The translations under genes and the position numbers were made by a program. Positions 43,982 through 53,257 of a stretch of 64,000 nucleotides of DNA are shown piece by piece. Positions within the stretch are counted from its first letter, which is position 1. Each line of letters begins with the position of its first letter. The notes beneath the pieces were generated by a model. It ran no database searches, was not told where the DNA came from, and saw only the letters and a program-made list of their open reading frames with translations. The DNA is from CAVWSM01 sp963798505. GTDB taxonomy: Bacteria > Actinomycetota > Actinomycetes > Jiangellales > Jiangellaceae. The DNA is taken from assembly GCA_963798505.1 (NCBI GenBank), contig CAWCTX010000005.1, positions 372,001 through 436,000 of the forward strand, read 5' to 3'.

Positions 43982-46539
43982 ACGCACACCACGCGACGAA
44001 CTGACCGGGGTCTCCGGGGTCGAGTGTCGCTCGTGCCTCAAATAGCGCCTGTGTCAGTGTCTGACCGCTGCTGAGCCCCTTGTGCAAGCCCGTCATGAAG
44101 GGCAGGACGCCTTCATCGGGTACGAGCACGGAGCTGGCCAGCACTCCGGCTGCGCCCCTGGCCATCAGCGTGCTCACGAAGCCGAGCAGTTCGTTGCCCT
44201 CGTACGACACATCCTTGCCCGAGTCGCACGCCGCGAGCACCACCCGATGCGGTACGTCGCTGCGCAGGTCGAGCTCGTGGACCGTCAGGTAGCCATCGGC
44301 GAGGAGTAAGGACGAGAACGTCGGGTTGTCGCCGCGCACGAAGCAGTGGCACGCGATGTGGGCGAGCGCTCGCGTCGTCAAAGGCTTTGGCGACGGCGGC
44401 CATGGTGGCTTGGCGCGAGCGGAGGACGACCGGATCGGTGTGCAGCGCGGCCAGCGTTGTCACCTCCTCCTCGGCGCCAGGCAGCTCTGGACCGGCCACG
44501 AGTACGACCCGGCCGCCCGCAGCGGGGGGCGTCTTGCTGCTTCGCGCCCACATCGCACCTGACGGCGACACCGCAACCGGCCCTTCGTGCAACGCGGCCC
44601 ATGGCAGGGCGTGCAGCCTGCTCACCGGGATGACAACTAGCTCGGCACCGGGGGACAGGCCGAGGGGAGCGAGTAGCTTGTCGCGCAGCCGATCCAGCAT
44701 TGCGCTCGCCATCGCATGCATGCCGCTCACCGCGTGTGAAGCGGCGCTCGAAGACAGGAATCGCAGCGCGAACAGCAGCGTCTCGACGTCCTGCTGGACA
44801 TCGGCGAGTACGCCGAGCCGCACGATGCGGGTGCGCCGAGGCTCGAGCACGGCCGCCACGAGCGAGCCGTCCTCCAGGTCGTACTCGACCAACGTGCGCC
44901 CACCCAGCGCGCGGCGGAGCTCCGGCGCTGACAGCGCGTACGTCGAGTGTGCACCCGCCACGCTCTTTCGCCAGGTCGCCGCTCTGATCCGGTGCTCGAT
45001 CCTGCTCTGCCGGACTCGCAGCTCGGGTGGCTCCGTCCCCGTCTCCTGACGCGCTGCCACCAGTTCCGCGTAGATCGCGCGGAGCTCGCCCACCTCGTTC
45101 TCGATGTCCGAGGGTGCTCATCATTAACGATCGACAGGGCCGCTGCTCAGTGAGCTCCATCCACTCGAGCACGCGTGCGGGTGGTCGCTCCCCAGTCGGA
45201 CAGCGAGGCCCAAATGGCCCAGCTCTGCGCCATGCCGGGAGGCGAGAGCGCGCAACTCGATCGACGGCAGCGCCGCACGGTGTCGGGCGAGGTCATCAGT
45301 CCCGAGCGGGTAAGCCGCGCGGCTGCGCGCTGGCCGTCCAGTTGTGCCGCCAGCGCTCCTGCGAGCTTGCCTTTGAGGCGGACCAGCAGAGCCTGGTGGC
45401 GCGAAGCCGCTGCGATGCTCCCATGCTTGAGCAGCACTTCGCGGACCACGGCCATGGCTACGCGTCCGGTCGTGAGGTAGGCGTCGACGGCGAAGGGCGT
45501 CATATCCACTGCGATGCAGGGTGCGAGCAGCCCGCTGGGGCAGCGAGATCGGTGGCGGCTGGCGTGGTCCGTGAGCCGTGCTTCGGCCGCCGCGAGATCG
45601 GCCCGCGCCTTCCATGCCCTCGACGCTGCCTGCCGAAATGCTCTGCAGCCGACTGCGCGGCGGTGACCGCCTTATCGAACGCCGGCCATCGGGGCCAGTC
45701 GGGCGACCCTCAGCTCAGCCTCGGCAGCCATCAGCTCCACGCCACGGGGCAGCAGCGATGCGGCCCGCTCGGCCCGTTCGAGGGCTTCGGGGACGAGCCG
45801 CAGCTCCGAGTGCGTCGCAGTACTCCGCGAAGAGCTCACCAACAGGGAGGCCGTTCTCGTCCCATAGGTGCTCCGCCTTGTCGAACAGGGCGATGCCTTC
45901 AGTGAGTACCGGCCGGACTGGACAGTGACCCATGCGCGGGTGACCATGGCGACGGCGACGGTCCCATCTGCGCAGCCCTTCATCGGCTTCGTCGAGAGTT
46001 GAGCGCCTCGACAAAGCGACCCTTCATGGCCAGCAGCAGGGCCCAGTTGTTGGCCGACATGTGCGAATGGCCCAACGGCGCCGATGGAGGTTCCCAGGGA
46101 CTGGGCGTGCAATTTCCGCATCGGCGATGCGCCCGATGTTGGCGTACGCACGGCTCGTTGGCTCATGACCTCCACGTCAGGGGCGGGAAGCAGCGTCGGG
46201 CACGGTCGAAGTCGCGACGCGCGGCTGCGAGCTGCCCGAGCTCTTGGTGGATCGCCGCGCGGGTGACCAGGGCAGGTCCCAGGGCATCGCCCAACTGGTG
46301 CCGCGCGGCAACACGTACAGCCTCGTTGAGCGCCTGCAAGGCTGGCTCGTGATCGTGGTGATACCGGGCGGACCAGCCGAGAGCGCGCAACGCATACGAC
46401 AGCGCCTTCGCTCACCGCCTGGCGTGCCTCGGCGACGAGACTCGCGGGCGTCAGGTGCCCAGCGCTTGGGGTCCGTGTCAACTCGCCGATAGGCTTCCTG
46501 CGCGCGTACCAGCAAATCGTTCGGCGACTCGTGATCCAT
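43959..46539 (-). pseudogene. TPR-CHAT (caspase-like) protease, multiply frame-broken
   Basis: The start ATG 46539 follows GAGGA. The N-terminus MDHESPNDLLVRAQEAYRRV leads into TPR-like repeats scattered over several frames (ALQALNEAVRVAARHQLGDA, NNWALLLAMKGRFVEALN, LFDKAEHLWDENGLPVGELF). A long intact stretch from about 45093 (GELRAIYAELVAARQETGTE, RTLVEYDLEDGSLVAAVLEP, LVVIPVSRLHALPWAALHEG) enters the CHAT domain. After a break near 44380 the catalytic core follows: His in ALAHIACHCF and Cys in HRVVLAACDSGKDVSYEGNE, then GVLASSVLVPDEGV. At least six frame changes are needed for about 860 residues. CHAT proteins are caspase/separase-related cysteine proteases. It is divergent from an S8 protease gene only 50 bp away. 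Confidence 0.75.
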
Positions 46540-46589
46540 GGTGTTCCTCATCCAGGACGAACACTAGCGACGACGCAAAGGGGATAGGC

Positions 46590-47983
46590 GTGACAGCCGA
46601 ATACGGCGGCGGGGAGCGGCCATTTGGACCGGCGGACCCTCGGACCGACGGCGAGCGTCTCGCTGACGTCATGCGTGTGCAGCGCCAAGTGATCAAGATG
46701 GACACTGCGCGCTACGACGTGGAGCGCAGTAGGCGGCTGCTGGATCTGATGCGCGAGCGGCGTCGGGACCGCACCGACCTGGTGCGCATCGGCGAGATCC
46801 CCGACCGGCAGGGCGGTACGACCTTGGCGGTGGAGACCGAGCTGCTCATCCGCACCAGGGACCTACCGTGGCCTCCACGGCATGCTCGACAACGATCCTG
46901 ACCTCCACGCGGAGCCGGTGGTCTCCGGGCCGCTGGCCGGTCGCATCACGCGCATAAAGGGCTCAGCGGAGGCATTGCGGCGCAGCGCAGGCCTCGCATC
47001 CACCCTGCGCCGGCAGGGCGTCCCGATCAGCGCCAACTACGTCACGCCGATGGGCGGCCAGTGGAAGAGCGTGGCCGGGCCCGAACCGACGGCCGGCGCG
47101 CGCCGTCGCGTGTCGCCCGGTCCCGCAAGGGAAAGCCGCGGGTGCGTGTCGTCGTACTCGACACCGGTGTGTGGGTTGGCAGGCGGTCCGACTGGCTCAA
47201 AGGCTTGGAACGCAAGGACAATCGAGAACTCTCGCCCCGGCAGGCCCCGCAACGCGATCCTGCACACGGGCGCGGGCCACGGCAGCTTCTGCGCGGGCCT
47301 CGTGCAACAGGTCGCCCCGGACGCCGAGGTGGTGGTCGAGCGGGTGCTCGACATCGACGGCGTGCAGGACGAGGTCGGCGTCGCAGAGGCGATGGTGCGT
47401 GCGGTCGAAACAGGCCTGGCCGACCAGAAGGACGTTGTTCTCAGCCTCTCGTTGGGCACGGAAACGGCTGACGACGAGCGGCCCGTCGCGTTCGGGGTCG
47501 CGTTCGAGCGCATCGAGGAGCTGCGGCGGGATCCCAAAGCCAGACAAGGGCAAGCGTGAGGTTCTTGTCGTCGCGGCGGCCGGGAACTACGGGCGCTCGC
47601 GGCCTTGCTGGCCGGCCGCGTTTCCGAGTGTGCTCGCGGTGGCCGGACTCACGCAGGCCTACCTGCCCGCTGCCTGGTCCAGTCATGGCCCGTGGGTCGA
47701 TGCATGCACCGTCGGTGAAGGTGTCCGGTCCACATTCGTGCCGGGCACGGAGAACTCCGACCTCGACCCGACGCCTGACGCGTTCTCCGAGGGTGCCTGG
47801 GCGCTCTGGACGGGCACGTCCTTCGCCGCACCGCAGCTGGCAGGTGCCATTGCGCAGGTCGCTGAGCAGACCGGTGCGTCCCTGGCGGATGCGGAGTGGG
47901 ACCTCCTCAACCGCAGCCAGCGTGAGATTCCGCTCTACGGCAAGGTCGTCGAGGTGCTGACGGCGATGCCGCGGGACGTCTGA
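46590..47983 (+). pseudogene. S8 subtilisin-like serine protease paired with CHAT gene, frame-broken
   Basis: GTG 46590 has AAGGGG upstream. The N-terminal prodomain-like part reads FGPADPRTDGERLADVMRVQ and DTARYDVERSRRLLDLMRER. The catalytic parts lie in different frames: Asp in VRVVVLDTGVW (about 47140-47180), His in HTGAGHGSFCAGLVQQVAPD (about 47265-47320), Asn region VVAAAGNYGRSRP and Ser in WTGTSFAAPQLAGAIAQVAE (about 47808). Four or more frame changes are needed for about 460 residues. No signal peptide is seen, so it would be cytoplasmic. The shared 50-bp intergenic region with the CHAT gene implies joint regulation. Confidence 0.75.
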
Positions 47984-48065
47984 CCTCGGCTGGCATAGCC
48001 CGGCTCGTCCGGCCTTCGTCGCAAGGTCAAGGCGGTCCGTGCAAGGCATGCATGCCGCGCTCAGA

Positions 48066-48097
48066 CCGGGTCGATCACGTTAACGTGATCGACCCGG
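48066..48097. terminator. Perfect 32-bp palindrome between S8 and aceE
   Basis: Each 16-base arm reads CCGGGTCGATCACGTT from its own strand, giving a perfect palindrome centred on GTTAAC. It lies 8 bp past the aceE stop (minus strand) and 82 bp past the S8 stop, the place of a bidirectional terminator. With no loop it could alternatively bind a dimeric protein. Confidence 0.6.
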
Positions 48098-48105
48098 CCC
48101 CCGGC

Positions 48106-50850
48106 TCAGGTCTCGCCGCCGGCCTCCGCTGCGGTGGTCGCGGTGACGTCGTCGAGCCGGTACTGCTCGTGCGCCTTGCGGACGATGTCCCAGGACACCT
48201 CGCCGCGCTGGGCGAGCTGCGTCAGCACAGCGATGACGATGGACTGCGCGTCGACCTTGAAGTGCCGGCGCAGCGCAGCGCGGGTGTCGGACAGGCCGAA
48301 CCCGTCGGTGCCGAGCGAGCTGAACTCCTGCGGCACGTACGGTGCGATCTGGTCCTGCACCGCCCGCATGAAGTCCGACACCGCCACCACCGGGCCGGGT
48401 GCCTGGCCGAGCCGCTGGGTGACGTAGGGGACACGGGGCTCCTCACCCGGGTGCATGAGGTTCCACTCGTCGACCGCCAGCGCCTCGCGGCGCAGCTCGG
48501 TCCATGACGTGGCCGACCAGACGTCGGCGGCCACGTGCCACTCGTCGGCGAGCCGGTGCTGCGCCTCGAGCGCCCAGTTCATCGCCGGGCCGGACGCGAG
48601 GATCTGCGCGTGCGGCACCTGGTCGCCGGGGGCGACCTCCATCGGCTTGTACAGATACAAGCCCTTGAGCAGCCCCTCCACGTCGAGGCCCTCCGGCTCG
48701 GCCGGCTGCACAGACGGCTCGTTGTAGACGGTCAGGTAGTAGAAGACACTCTCCGACTCGTCTCCGTACATCCTCCGCAGCCCGTCGCGCACGATGTGCC
48801 CGATCTCGAAGGCCCACGACGGGTCGTAGTGCACGACGGCCGGGTTGGTCGACGCGAGCAGGACGGAGTGGCCGTCCTCGTGCTGCAGCCCCTCGCCGTT
48901 GAGTGTCGTGCGTCCTGCGGTCGCGCCGAGCAGGAACCCGCGGGTCATCTGGTCGGCAGCCGCCCACACGCCGTCGCCGGTGCGCTGGAACCCGAACATC
49001 GAGTAGAAGATGTAGACCGGGATCATCGGGATGCCGTGCGTGGCGTAGGACGAGCCAACCGCGGTGAACGACGCGGTCGAGCCGGCTTCGTTGATGCCCT
49101 CGTGCAGGATGTGACCCTTGACGTCCTCCTTGTACGACAGGAACAGCTCGCGGTCGACCGAGGTGTACTGCTGGCCGTGCGGGGAATAGATCTTCTGCGT
49201 CGGGAACATCGCGTCCATGCCGAAGGTCCGCGCCTCGTCGGGGATGATCGGCACGATGCGCCAGCCGATCTCCTTGTCCTTCAGCAGATCCTTGAGCAGC
49301 CGGACGAAGGCCATGGTTGTCGCCACCGCCTGCTTGCCCGAGCCGCGCTTGACCGAGGCGTACGACTCGTCGCCCGGCAACGTGAGGCCATTGACCAGCA
49401 CCCGCCGGTCGGGGAGGGAGCCGCCGAGCTTGCGCCGCGTCTCCAGCAGGTACTGAACCTCGTCGGAGTCCTTGCCCGGGTGGTAGTAGGGCGGCAGCTT
49501 GGCGTCGAGCTGGTCGTCCTCGACCGGGATGCGCAGCGTGTCGCGGAAACCCTTGAGGTCGTCGAGGGTCAGCTTCTTCATCTGGTGCGTCGCGTTGCGC
49601 CCCTCGAAGTGGCTGCCAAGCGTGTAGCCCTTGATGGTCTTGGCCAGGATGACCGTGGGCTGGCCGGTGTGCTCGGTGGCCGCCTTGTAGGCGGCGTACA
49701 TCTTCCGGTAGTCGTGACCGCCGCGCTTGAGACCCCAGATCTCGTCGTCGGTCATGCCCTCGACCATCTTGCGCGTACGGGGGTCGCGGCCGAAGAAGTG
49801 CTCGCGGACGTAGGCGCCGTTCTCCGCCTTGTAGGTCTGATAGTCGCCGTCGAGCGTGCTGTTCATGAGGTTGACCAGCGCGCCGTCGGTGTCGGCGGCG
49901 AGCAGCGGGTCCCACTCGCGGCCCCAGATGACCTTGATGACGTTCCAGCCGGCGCCGCGGAAGATCGACTCCAGCTCCTGGATGATCTTGCCGTTGCCGC
50001 GCACCGGGCCGTCGAGCCGCTGCAGGTTGCAGTTGATGACGAACGTGAGGTTGTCGAGCTCCTCACGCGCCGCGATCGACAGCGCGCCGATCGTCTCCGG
50101 CTCGTCGGTCTCGCCGTCACCGAGGTAGGCCCAGACGCGCTGCTGGCTGGTGTCCTTGATGCCGCGGTGCTGCAGGTAGCGGTTGAACCGCGCCTGGTAG
50201 ATCGCGTTGAGCGGGCCGAGGCCCATCGAGACGGTGGGGAACTCCCAGAAGTCCGGCATCAGCCGCGGGTGCGGGTAGGACGGCAGGCCGCCACCCATCC
50301 CGGCGTGCGAGAGCTCCTGGCGGAACCCGTCGAGCCGGTGCTCGTCGAGGCGTCCCTCCAGGAACGCGCGCGCGTACATGCCCGGCGAGGCGTGGCCCTG
50401 GTAGAAGATCTGGTCGCCGCCGCCCGGGTGGTCCTTGCCGCGGAAGAAGTGGTTGAAGCCGACCTCGTACAACGACGCACTCGACGCATAGGTAGAGATG
50501 TGGCCGCCCACGCCGATACCGGGGCGCTGCCCGCGGTGCACCATGATCGCGGCGTTCCAGCGGATGGCCCGGCGAATGGTCCGCTCGAGATCCTCGTCGC
50601 CGGGGAACCACGGCTCGCCCTCGGGCGGGATCGTGTTGATGTAGTCGGTGCTGCGCAGGCTGGGCACGCCGACCTGCCGCTCACCCGCTCGCTGCAGGAG
50701 CGCGAGCATCAGGTAGCGCGCGCGGTTGCGGCCACGCTCGTCGACCACGGCGTCGAGCGACTCCAGCCACTCGCGCGTCTCGTCGGGGTCGATATCCGGC
50801 AGCTGGCTCGGCAGCCCGTTGCTGATGATCGGGGGGCGCTCTGCTACCAC
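48106..50850 (-). CDS. aceE: Pyruvate dehydrogenase E1 component, homodimeric type
   Basis: This 914-residue thiamine-diphosphate enzyme decarboxylates pyruvate and passes acetyl groups to E2. The TPP motif is WAYLGDGETDEPETIG with NLTFVINCN, and the family-specific HISTYASSASLYEVGFNHFF, GHASPGMYARAFLEGRL and KRGGHDYRKMYAAY are present. The pyrimidine domain contains GINEAGSTASFTAVGSSYAT. Length equals other actinobacterial AceE (about 910-930). No E2/E3 genes are nearby, as usual in actinobacteria. It corresponds to Rv2241. The frame is undamaged throughout. Confidence 0.97.
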   Translation of the reverse strand: MVAERPPIISNGLPSQLPDIDPDETREWLESLDAVVDERGRNRARYLMLALLQRAGERQVGVPSLRSTDYINTIPPEGEPWFPGDEDLERTIRRAIRWNAAIMVHRGQRPGIGVGGHISTYASSASLYEVGFNHFFRGKDHPGGGDQIFYQGHASPGMYARAFLEGRLDEHRLDGFRQELSHAGMGGGLPSYPHPRLMPDFWEFPTVSMGLGPLNAIYQARFNRYLQHRGIKDTSQQRVWAYLGDGETDEPETIGALSIAAREELDNLTFVINCNLQRLDGPVRGNGKIIQELESIFRGAGWNVIKVIWGREWDPLLAADTDGALVNLMNSTLDGDYQTYKAENGAYVREHFFGRDPRTRKMVEGMTDDEIWGLKRGGHDYRKMYAAYKAATEHTGQPTVILAKTIKGYTLGSHFEGRNATHQMKKLTLDDLKGFRDTLRIPVEDDQLDAKLPPYYHPGKDSDEVQYLLETRRKLGGSLPDRRVLVNGLTLPGDESYASVKRGSGKQAVATTMAFVRLLKDLLKDKEIGWRIVPIIPDEARTFGMDAMFPTQKIYSPHGQQYTSVDRELFLSYKEDVKGHILHEGINEAGSTASFTAVGSSYATHGIPMIPVYIFYSMFGFQRTGDGVWAAADQMTRGFLLGATAGRTTLNGEGLQHEDGHSVLLASTNPAVVHYDPSWAFEIGHIVRDGLRRMYGDESESVFYYLTVYNEPSVQPAEPEGLDVEGLLKGLYLYKPMEVAPGDQVPHAQILASGPAMNWALEAQHRLADEWHVAADVWSATSWTELRREALAVDEWNLMHPGEEPRVPYVTQRLGQAPGPVVAVSDFMRAVQDQIAPYVPQEFSSLGTDGFGLSDTRAALRRHFKVDAQSIVIAVLTQLAQRGEVSWDIVRKAHEQYRLDDVTATTAAEAGGET

Positions 50851-51025
50851 GGCCGTCCTCCATCGGGCACCTTGTGGGCGCCGTCATCGTGACTTCTGTT
50901 GGGTCCATCCTCGCCTGTCCGCCGGGTGACGTCACCTTCCACCCCCGTTTCCGCCCCGAGGGGTGGCGTCTCCCGTCAACTCGGGGCAGGCTGGCATCGG
51001 GAACAGCACGGTTACGGAGGTGGCC

Positions 51026-51217
51026 ATGCGGGCGCAGATCGGGGACAGGCTTCACGTGCACGGCGGCAAGGTCGGCATCCCGGATCAGAAGGGCGAGATC
51101 ATCGAGGTGCGCGGCTCCGATGGGCAGCCGCCCTATCTCGTCCGGTTCGAGGACGGGCACGAAGGGCTCGTCTTCCCCGGCCCGGACGCGCAGGTCGAGA
51201 CTCCCGGGGCCCGCTGA
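51026..51217 (+). CDS. DUF1918 domain protein
   Basis: The 63-residue small protein starts at ATG 51026 directly after GGAGGTGGCC. It reads MRAQIGDRLHVHGGKVGIPD, then KGEIIEVRGSDGQPPYLVRF and EDGHEGLVFPGPDA, the SH3-like beta barrel of DUF1918. It is common as a stand-alone gene in actinobacteria; function unknown. It is divergent from aceE. An 8-bp inverted repeat GCCCCGAG/CTCGGGGC lies upstream (50953-50987). Confidence 0.85.
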   Translation: MRAQIGDRLHVHGGKVGIPDQKGEIIEVRGSDGQPPYLVRFEDGHEGLVFPGPDAQVETPGAR

Positions 51218-51334
51218 CGCGGCTGTCCATGCTCACGATTCGGATGTGCCACTTGCGAACGCGCTCCGACTTGGATGGACTGTCCCGCACAACCCCCGGC
51301 GTCGGCCGGTGGGCTTGACGACGGGAGTGCACGG

Positions 51335-51772
51335 GTGGGCCAGACCGCGGGCGACGCGGGGCAGGGCAGTTCGGCGAACCGGCTCGGGTTTGGATCGGGT
51401 CAGGTGGTCCAGGAGCTGGGCTGGGACGAGGACTGCGACGACGATCTGCGGGCGGCCATCGAGGCCGTGACCGGTCACGAGCTGGTCGACGACGACTACG
51501 GCGACGTCGTCGACGCGGTGATCCTGTGGTGGCGCGACGACGACGGTGACCTTGTCGACGCCCTGATCAGCGCCAAGACGGATCTCGCCGACGGCGGCGC
51601 CATCTACCTGTTCACGCCCAAGGTCGGCCGGTCGGGCTATGTCGACCCGGCCGACATCTCCGACGCCGCGCCCACCGCCGGGCTCGCGACCACGACCAGC
51701 GCGACCGCGGGGCCCGACTGGTCGGGCACCAAGCTCGTCACTCCCAAGGCCGCCCGGTCAGGAAAACGGTGA
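51335..51772 (+). CDS. DUF3052 family protein
   Basis: The 145-residue protein starts at GTG 51335, with GGGAG eight bases upstream. The core reads VVQELGWDEDCDDDLRAAIE, DAVILWWRDDDGDLVDALIS and GAIYLFTPKVGRSGYVDPAD. It matches the conserved actinobacterial gene next to aceE and ahpE (Rv2239c in M. tuberculosis). The C-terminus is Ala/Thr-rich and probably disordered. It is coupled to the peroxiredoxin gene by a GTGA overlap. Function unknown. Confidence 0.9.
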   Translation: MGQTAGDAGQGSSANRLGFGSGQVVQELGWDEDCDDDLRAAIEAVTGHELVDDDYGDVVDAVILWWRDDDGDLVDALISAKTDLADGGAIYLFTPKVGRSGYVDPADISDAAPTAGLATTTSATAGPDWSGTKLVTPKAARSGKR

Positions 51773-52254
51773 CCGCCTCGCTCGACGCCGCTGCGGTCGC
51801 GGTCGGGTCCGAAGCGCCTGACTTCGAGCTGCCCGACCAGCACGGCGTGCCAACCCGGCTGTCGTCCTACCGCGGCGACAAGACCGTCGTCCTGGTCTTC
51901 TACCCCTGGGCATTCACCAGCGTCTGCACCAGCGAGCTGTGCGCGATCCGCGATGCGATGCCGACGTTCCAGAACGATGACGTCCAGGTCCTCGTGGTGT
52001 CCTGCGACTCGGTGTTCACGCTGCGGGCGTTCGGGGAGCGCGAGCGGCTCGACTACCCGCTGCTGTCCGACTTCTGGCCACATGGAGCCGTCGCCAGGTC
52101 CTACGGCATCTTCGACGAGCGGCGCGGCTGTGCGTTGCGCGGCACCTACATCATCGACACGCAAGGCGTGGTCCGGTGGAGCGTCGTCAACGCGATCCCC
52201 GACGCACGCGATATCGCCGACTATCGACGGGTGCTCAACGAGCTGACGGTCTGA
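51769..52254 (+). CDS. ahpE: Peroxiredoxin, AhpE type
   Basis: This 161-residue thiol peroxidase reduces peroxides. The peroxidatic Cys53 lies in FYPWAFTSVCTSELCAIRD with a second Cys58, and the active-site Arg is in the later ALRGTYIIDTQG stretch. Start and order (DUF3052 then ahpE) match the mycobacterial locus. The reductant is probably mycothiol-linked, inferred from the phylum. Confidence 0.92.
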   Translation: MTASLDAAAVAVGSEAPDFELPDQHGVPTRLSSYRGDKTVVLVFYPWAFTSVCTSELCAIRDAMPTFQNDDVQVLVVSCDSVFTLRAFGERERLDYPLLSDFWPHGAVARSYGIFDERRGCALRGTYIIDTQGVVRWSVVNAIPDARDIADYRRVLNELTV

Positions 52255-52266
52255 CCGGAGGGGCGG

Positions 52267-52605
52267 ATGCCCTGCTTTCGCTGTGGCGTGCGGCAGGTGG
52301 ACCCGGGCAAAGGGCCCAGCCCGTGGCGTCGAGGCGTGGCCAACGGCCAGCAGGTGCTGGTCTGCCCCGGCTGCCAATCGAGCGCCACCTGGCAGGACGG
52401 TCTCGACCGGTGCCCGGAGTGCGGGTCCGCCGTCCTGGTCGCCCGGCTCGGCGAGGTCAGCTGCCGCGACTGCGGCGCCAGGTGGACCGCGGCCGTGACC
52501 TCACCGCCCAGCGATCCCGCGCTTGCCGCCGAGGTGTCGGCGGCGCTCGACAAGCTGTTCGGGCGGTCCACCGCGCAAGGATCACAGGGCGCGGATTTGG
52601 CGTGA
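52267..52605 (+). CDS. Zinc-ribbon protein
   Basis: The 112-residue protein has three CxxC pairs and more: PCFRCGVRQ, LVCPGCQ, RCPECGSA and SCRDCGARW, enough for two zinc ribbons. A helical C-terminus follows (LAAEVSAALDKLFGR). It is 12 bp after ahpE with GGAGGGGCGG before the ATG, so it belongs to the same operon. Function unknown. A GC-rich imperfect hairpin (about 52636-52677) follows. Confidence 0.75.
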   Translation: MPCFRCGVRQVDPGKGPSPWRRGVANGQQVLVCPGCQSSATWQDGLDRCPECGSAVLVARLGEVSCRDCGARWTAAVTSPPSDPALAAEVSAALDKLFGRSTAQGSQGADLA

Positions 52606-52751
52606 GCGCTCCCACGGGTGTTATCTAGATCACAGGCCGCCGCCGCCGCAGGCCCGAGACTCCGGCGGCTGCGGCCGTCCCCATGGGCCGGGCCGACCTC
52701 GTGCGATGCGGCACAGGGGCGCTCAGCGGGTACGCTGGCTCGTCGCAATTC

Positions 52752-52826
52752 GGGCGCATAGCTCAGCGGAAGAGCACTCGCCTTACAAGCGAGGGGTCGC
52801 AGGTTCGAACCCTGCTGCGCCCACCA
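52752..52826 (+). tRNA. tRNA-Val (TAC anticodon)
   Basis: The acceptor GGGCGCA pairs with TGCGCCC (52816-52822). The discriminator is A52823 and CCA is encoded at 52824-52826. The anticodon loop CTTACAA gives TAC. The T-arm is GCAGGTTCGAACCCTGC. Confidence 0.96.
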
Positions 52827-52847
52827 GCATCAGTGCAGGTCAGCGGC

Positions 52848-53129
52848 TCAGCCGCCGACGGCGATCATCCAGGGTCGGACCTCCCACGAGCGCACCAGGC
52901 TGTTGCGCACGTACGGATCCCGCTCGGCGAACGCCTCCGGGACACTCGCGTCCTCGGTTGTCCAGACGAGCAGCGCCTTGTCGGCGGGTTCTGCGAGGGC
53001 GCCGGCCAGGAGCAGTTCACCGTTGTCGTGGGCCGCCTGAGCAAGCGCCAGGTGCTCCGCGCGGAACTCGGGACGCCGGTCGAGGTAGTCGTCCACGAGC
53101 GAGTACTCCAGCACCCAATAGTTGGTCAC
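52848..53129 (-). CDS. YciI-like protein
   Basis: This 93-residue ferredoxin-like-fold protein, from GTG 53129, reads VTNYWVLEYSLVDDYLDRRP, EFRAEHLALAQAAHDNGELL and ADKALLVWTTEDASVPEAFA, ending YVRNSLVRSWEVRPWMIAVG. The conserved His (AEHL) and the Asp near the end (ERDPYV) match the YciI family active site. The role in actinobacteria is unknown. It is divergent from NIF3. Confidence 0.85.
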   Translation of the reverse strand: MTNYWVLEYSLVDDYLDRRPEFRAEHLALAQAAHDNGELLLAGALAEPADKALLVWTTEDASVPEAFAERDPYVRNSLVRSWEVRPWMIAVGG

Positions 53130-53257
53130 ACGCGCAGAGTAGCCACCCAATGTCGCCCGGCGCGGGTCGGCTGCGGCGCACCACGCGCTGCCCGCCGGCG
53201 GCCGTTCTGCCGTTCTGACAAGCCGCGCCCGCGTCGACACGCGCTAGTCTCCCGCGC

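Noticed and set aside
43959..47983. Calling the CHAT/S8 pair a confirmed defence system
   Set aside because: Both genes are broken as read and no phage-defence marker genes flank them. It is reported only as a candidate.
50953..50987. GCCCCGAG/CTCGGGGC inverted repeat as a riboswitch or operator
   Set aside because: An 8-bp repeat with a 19-base loop is expected often in DNA this GC-rich, and no other riboswitch element is visible.
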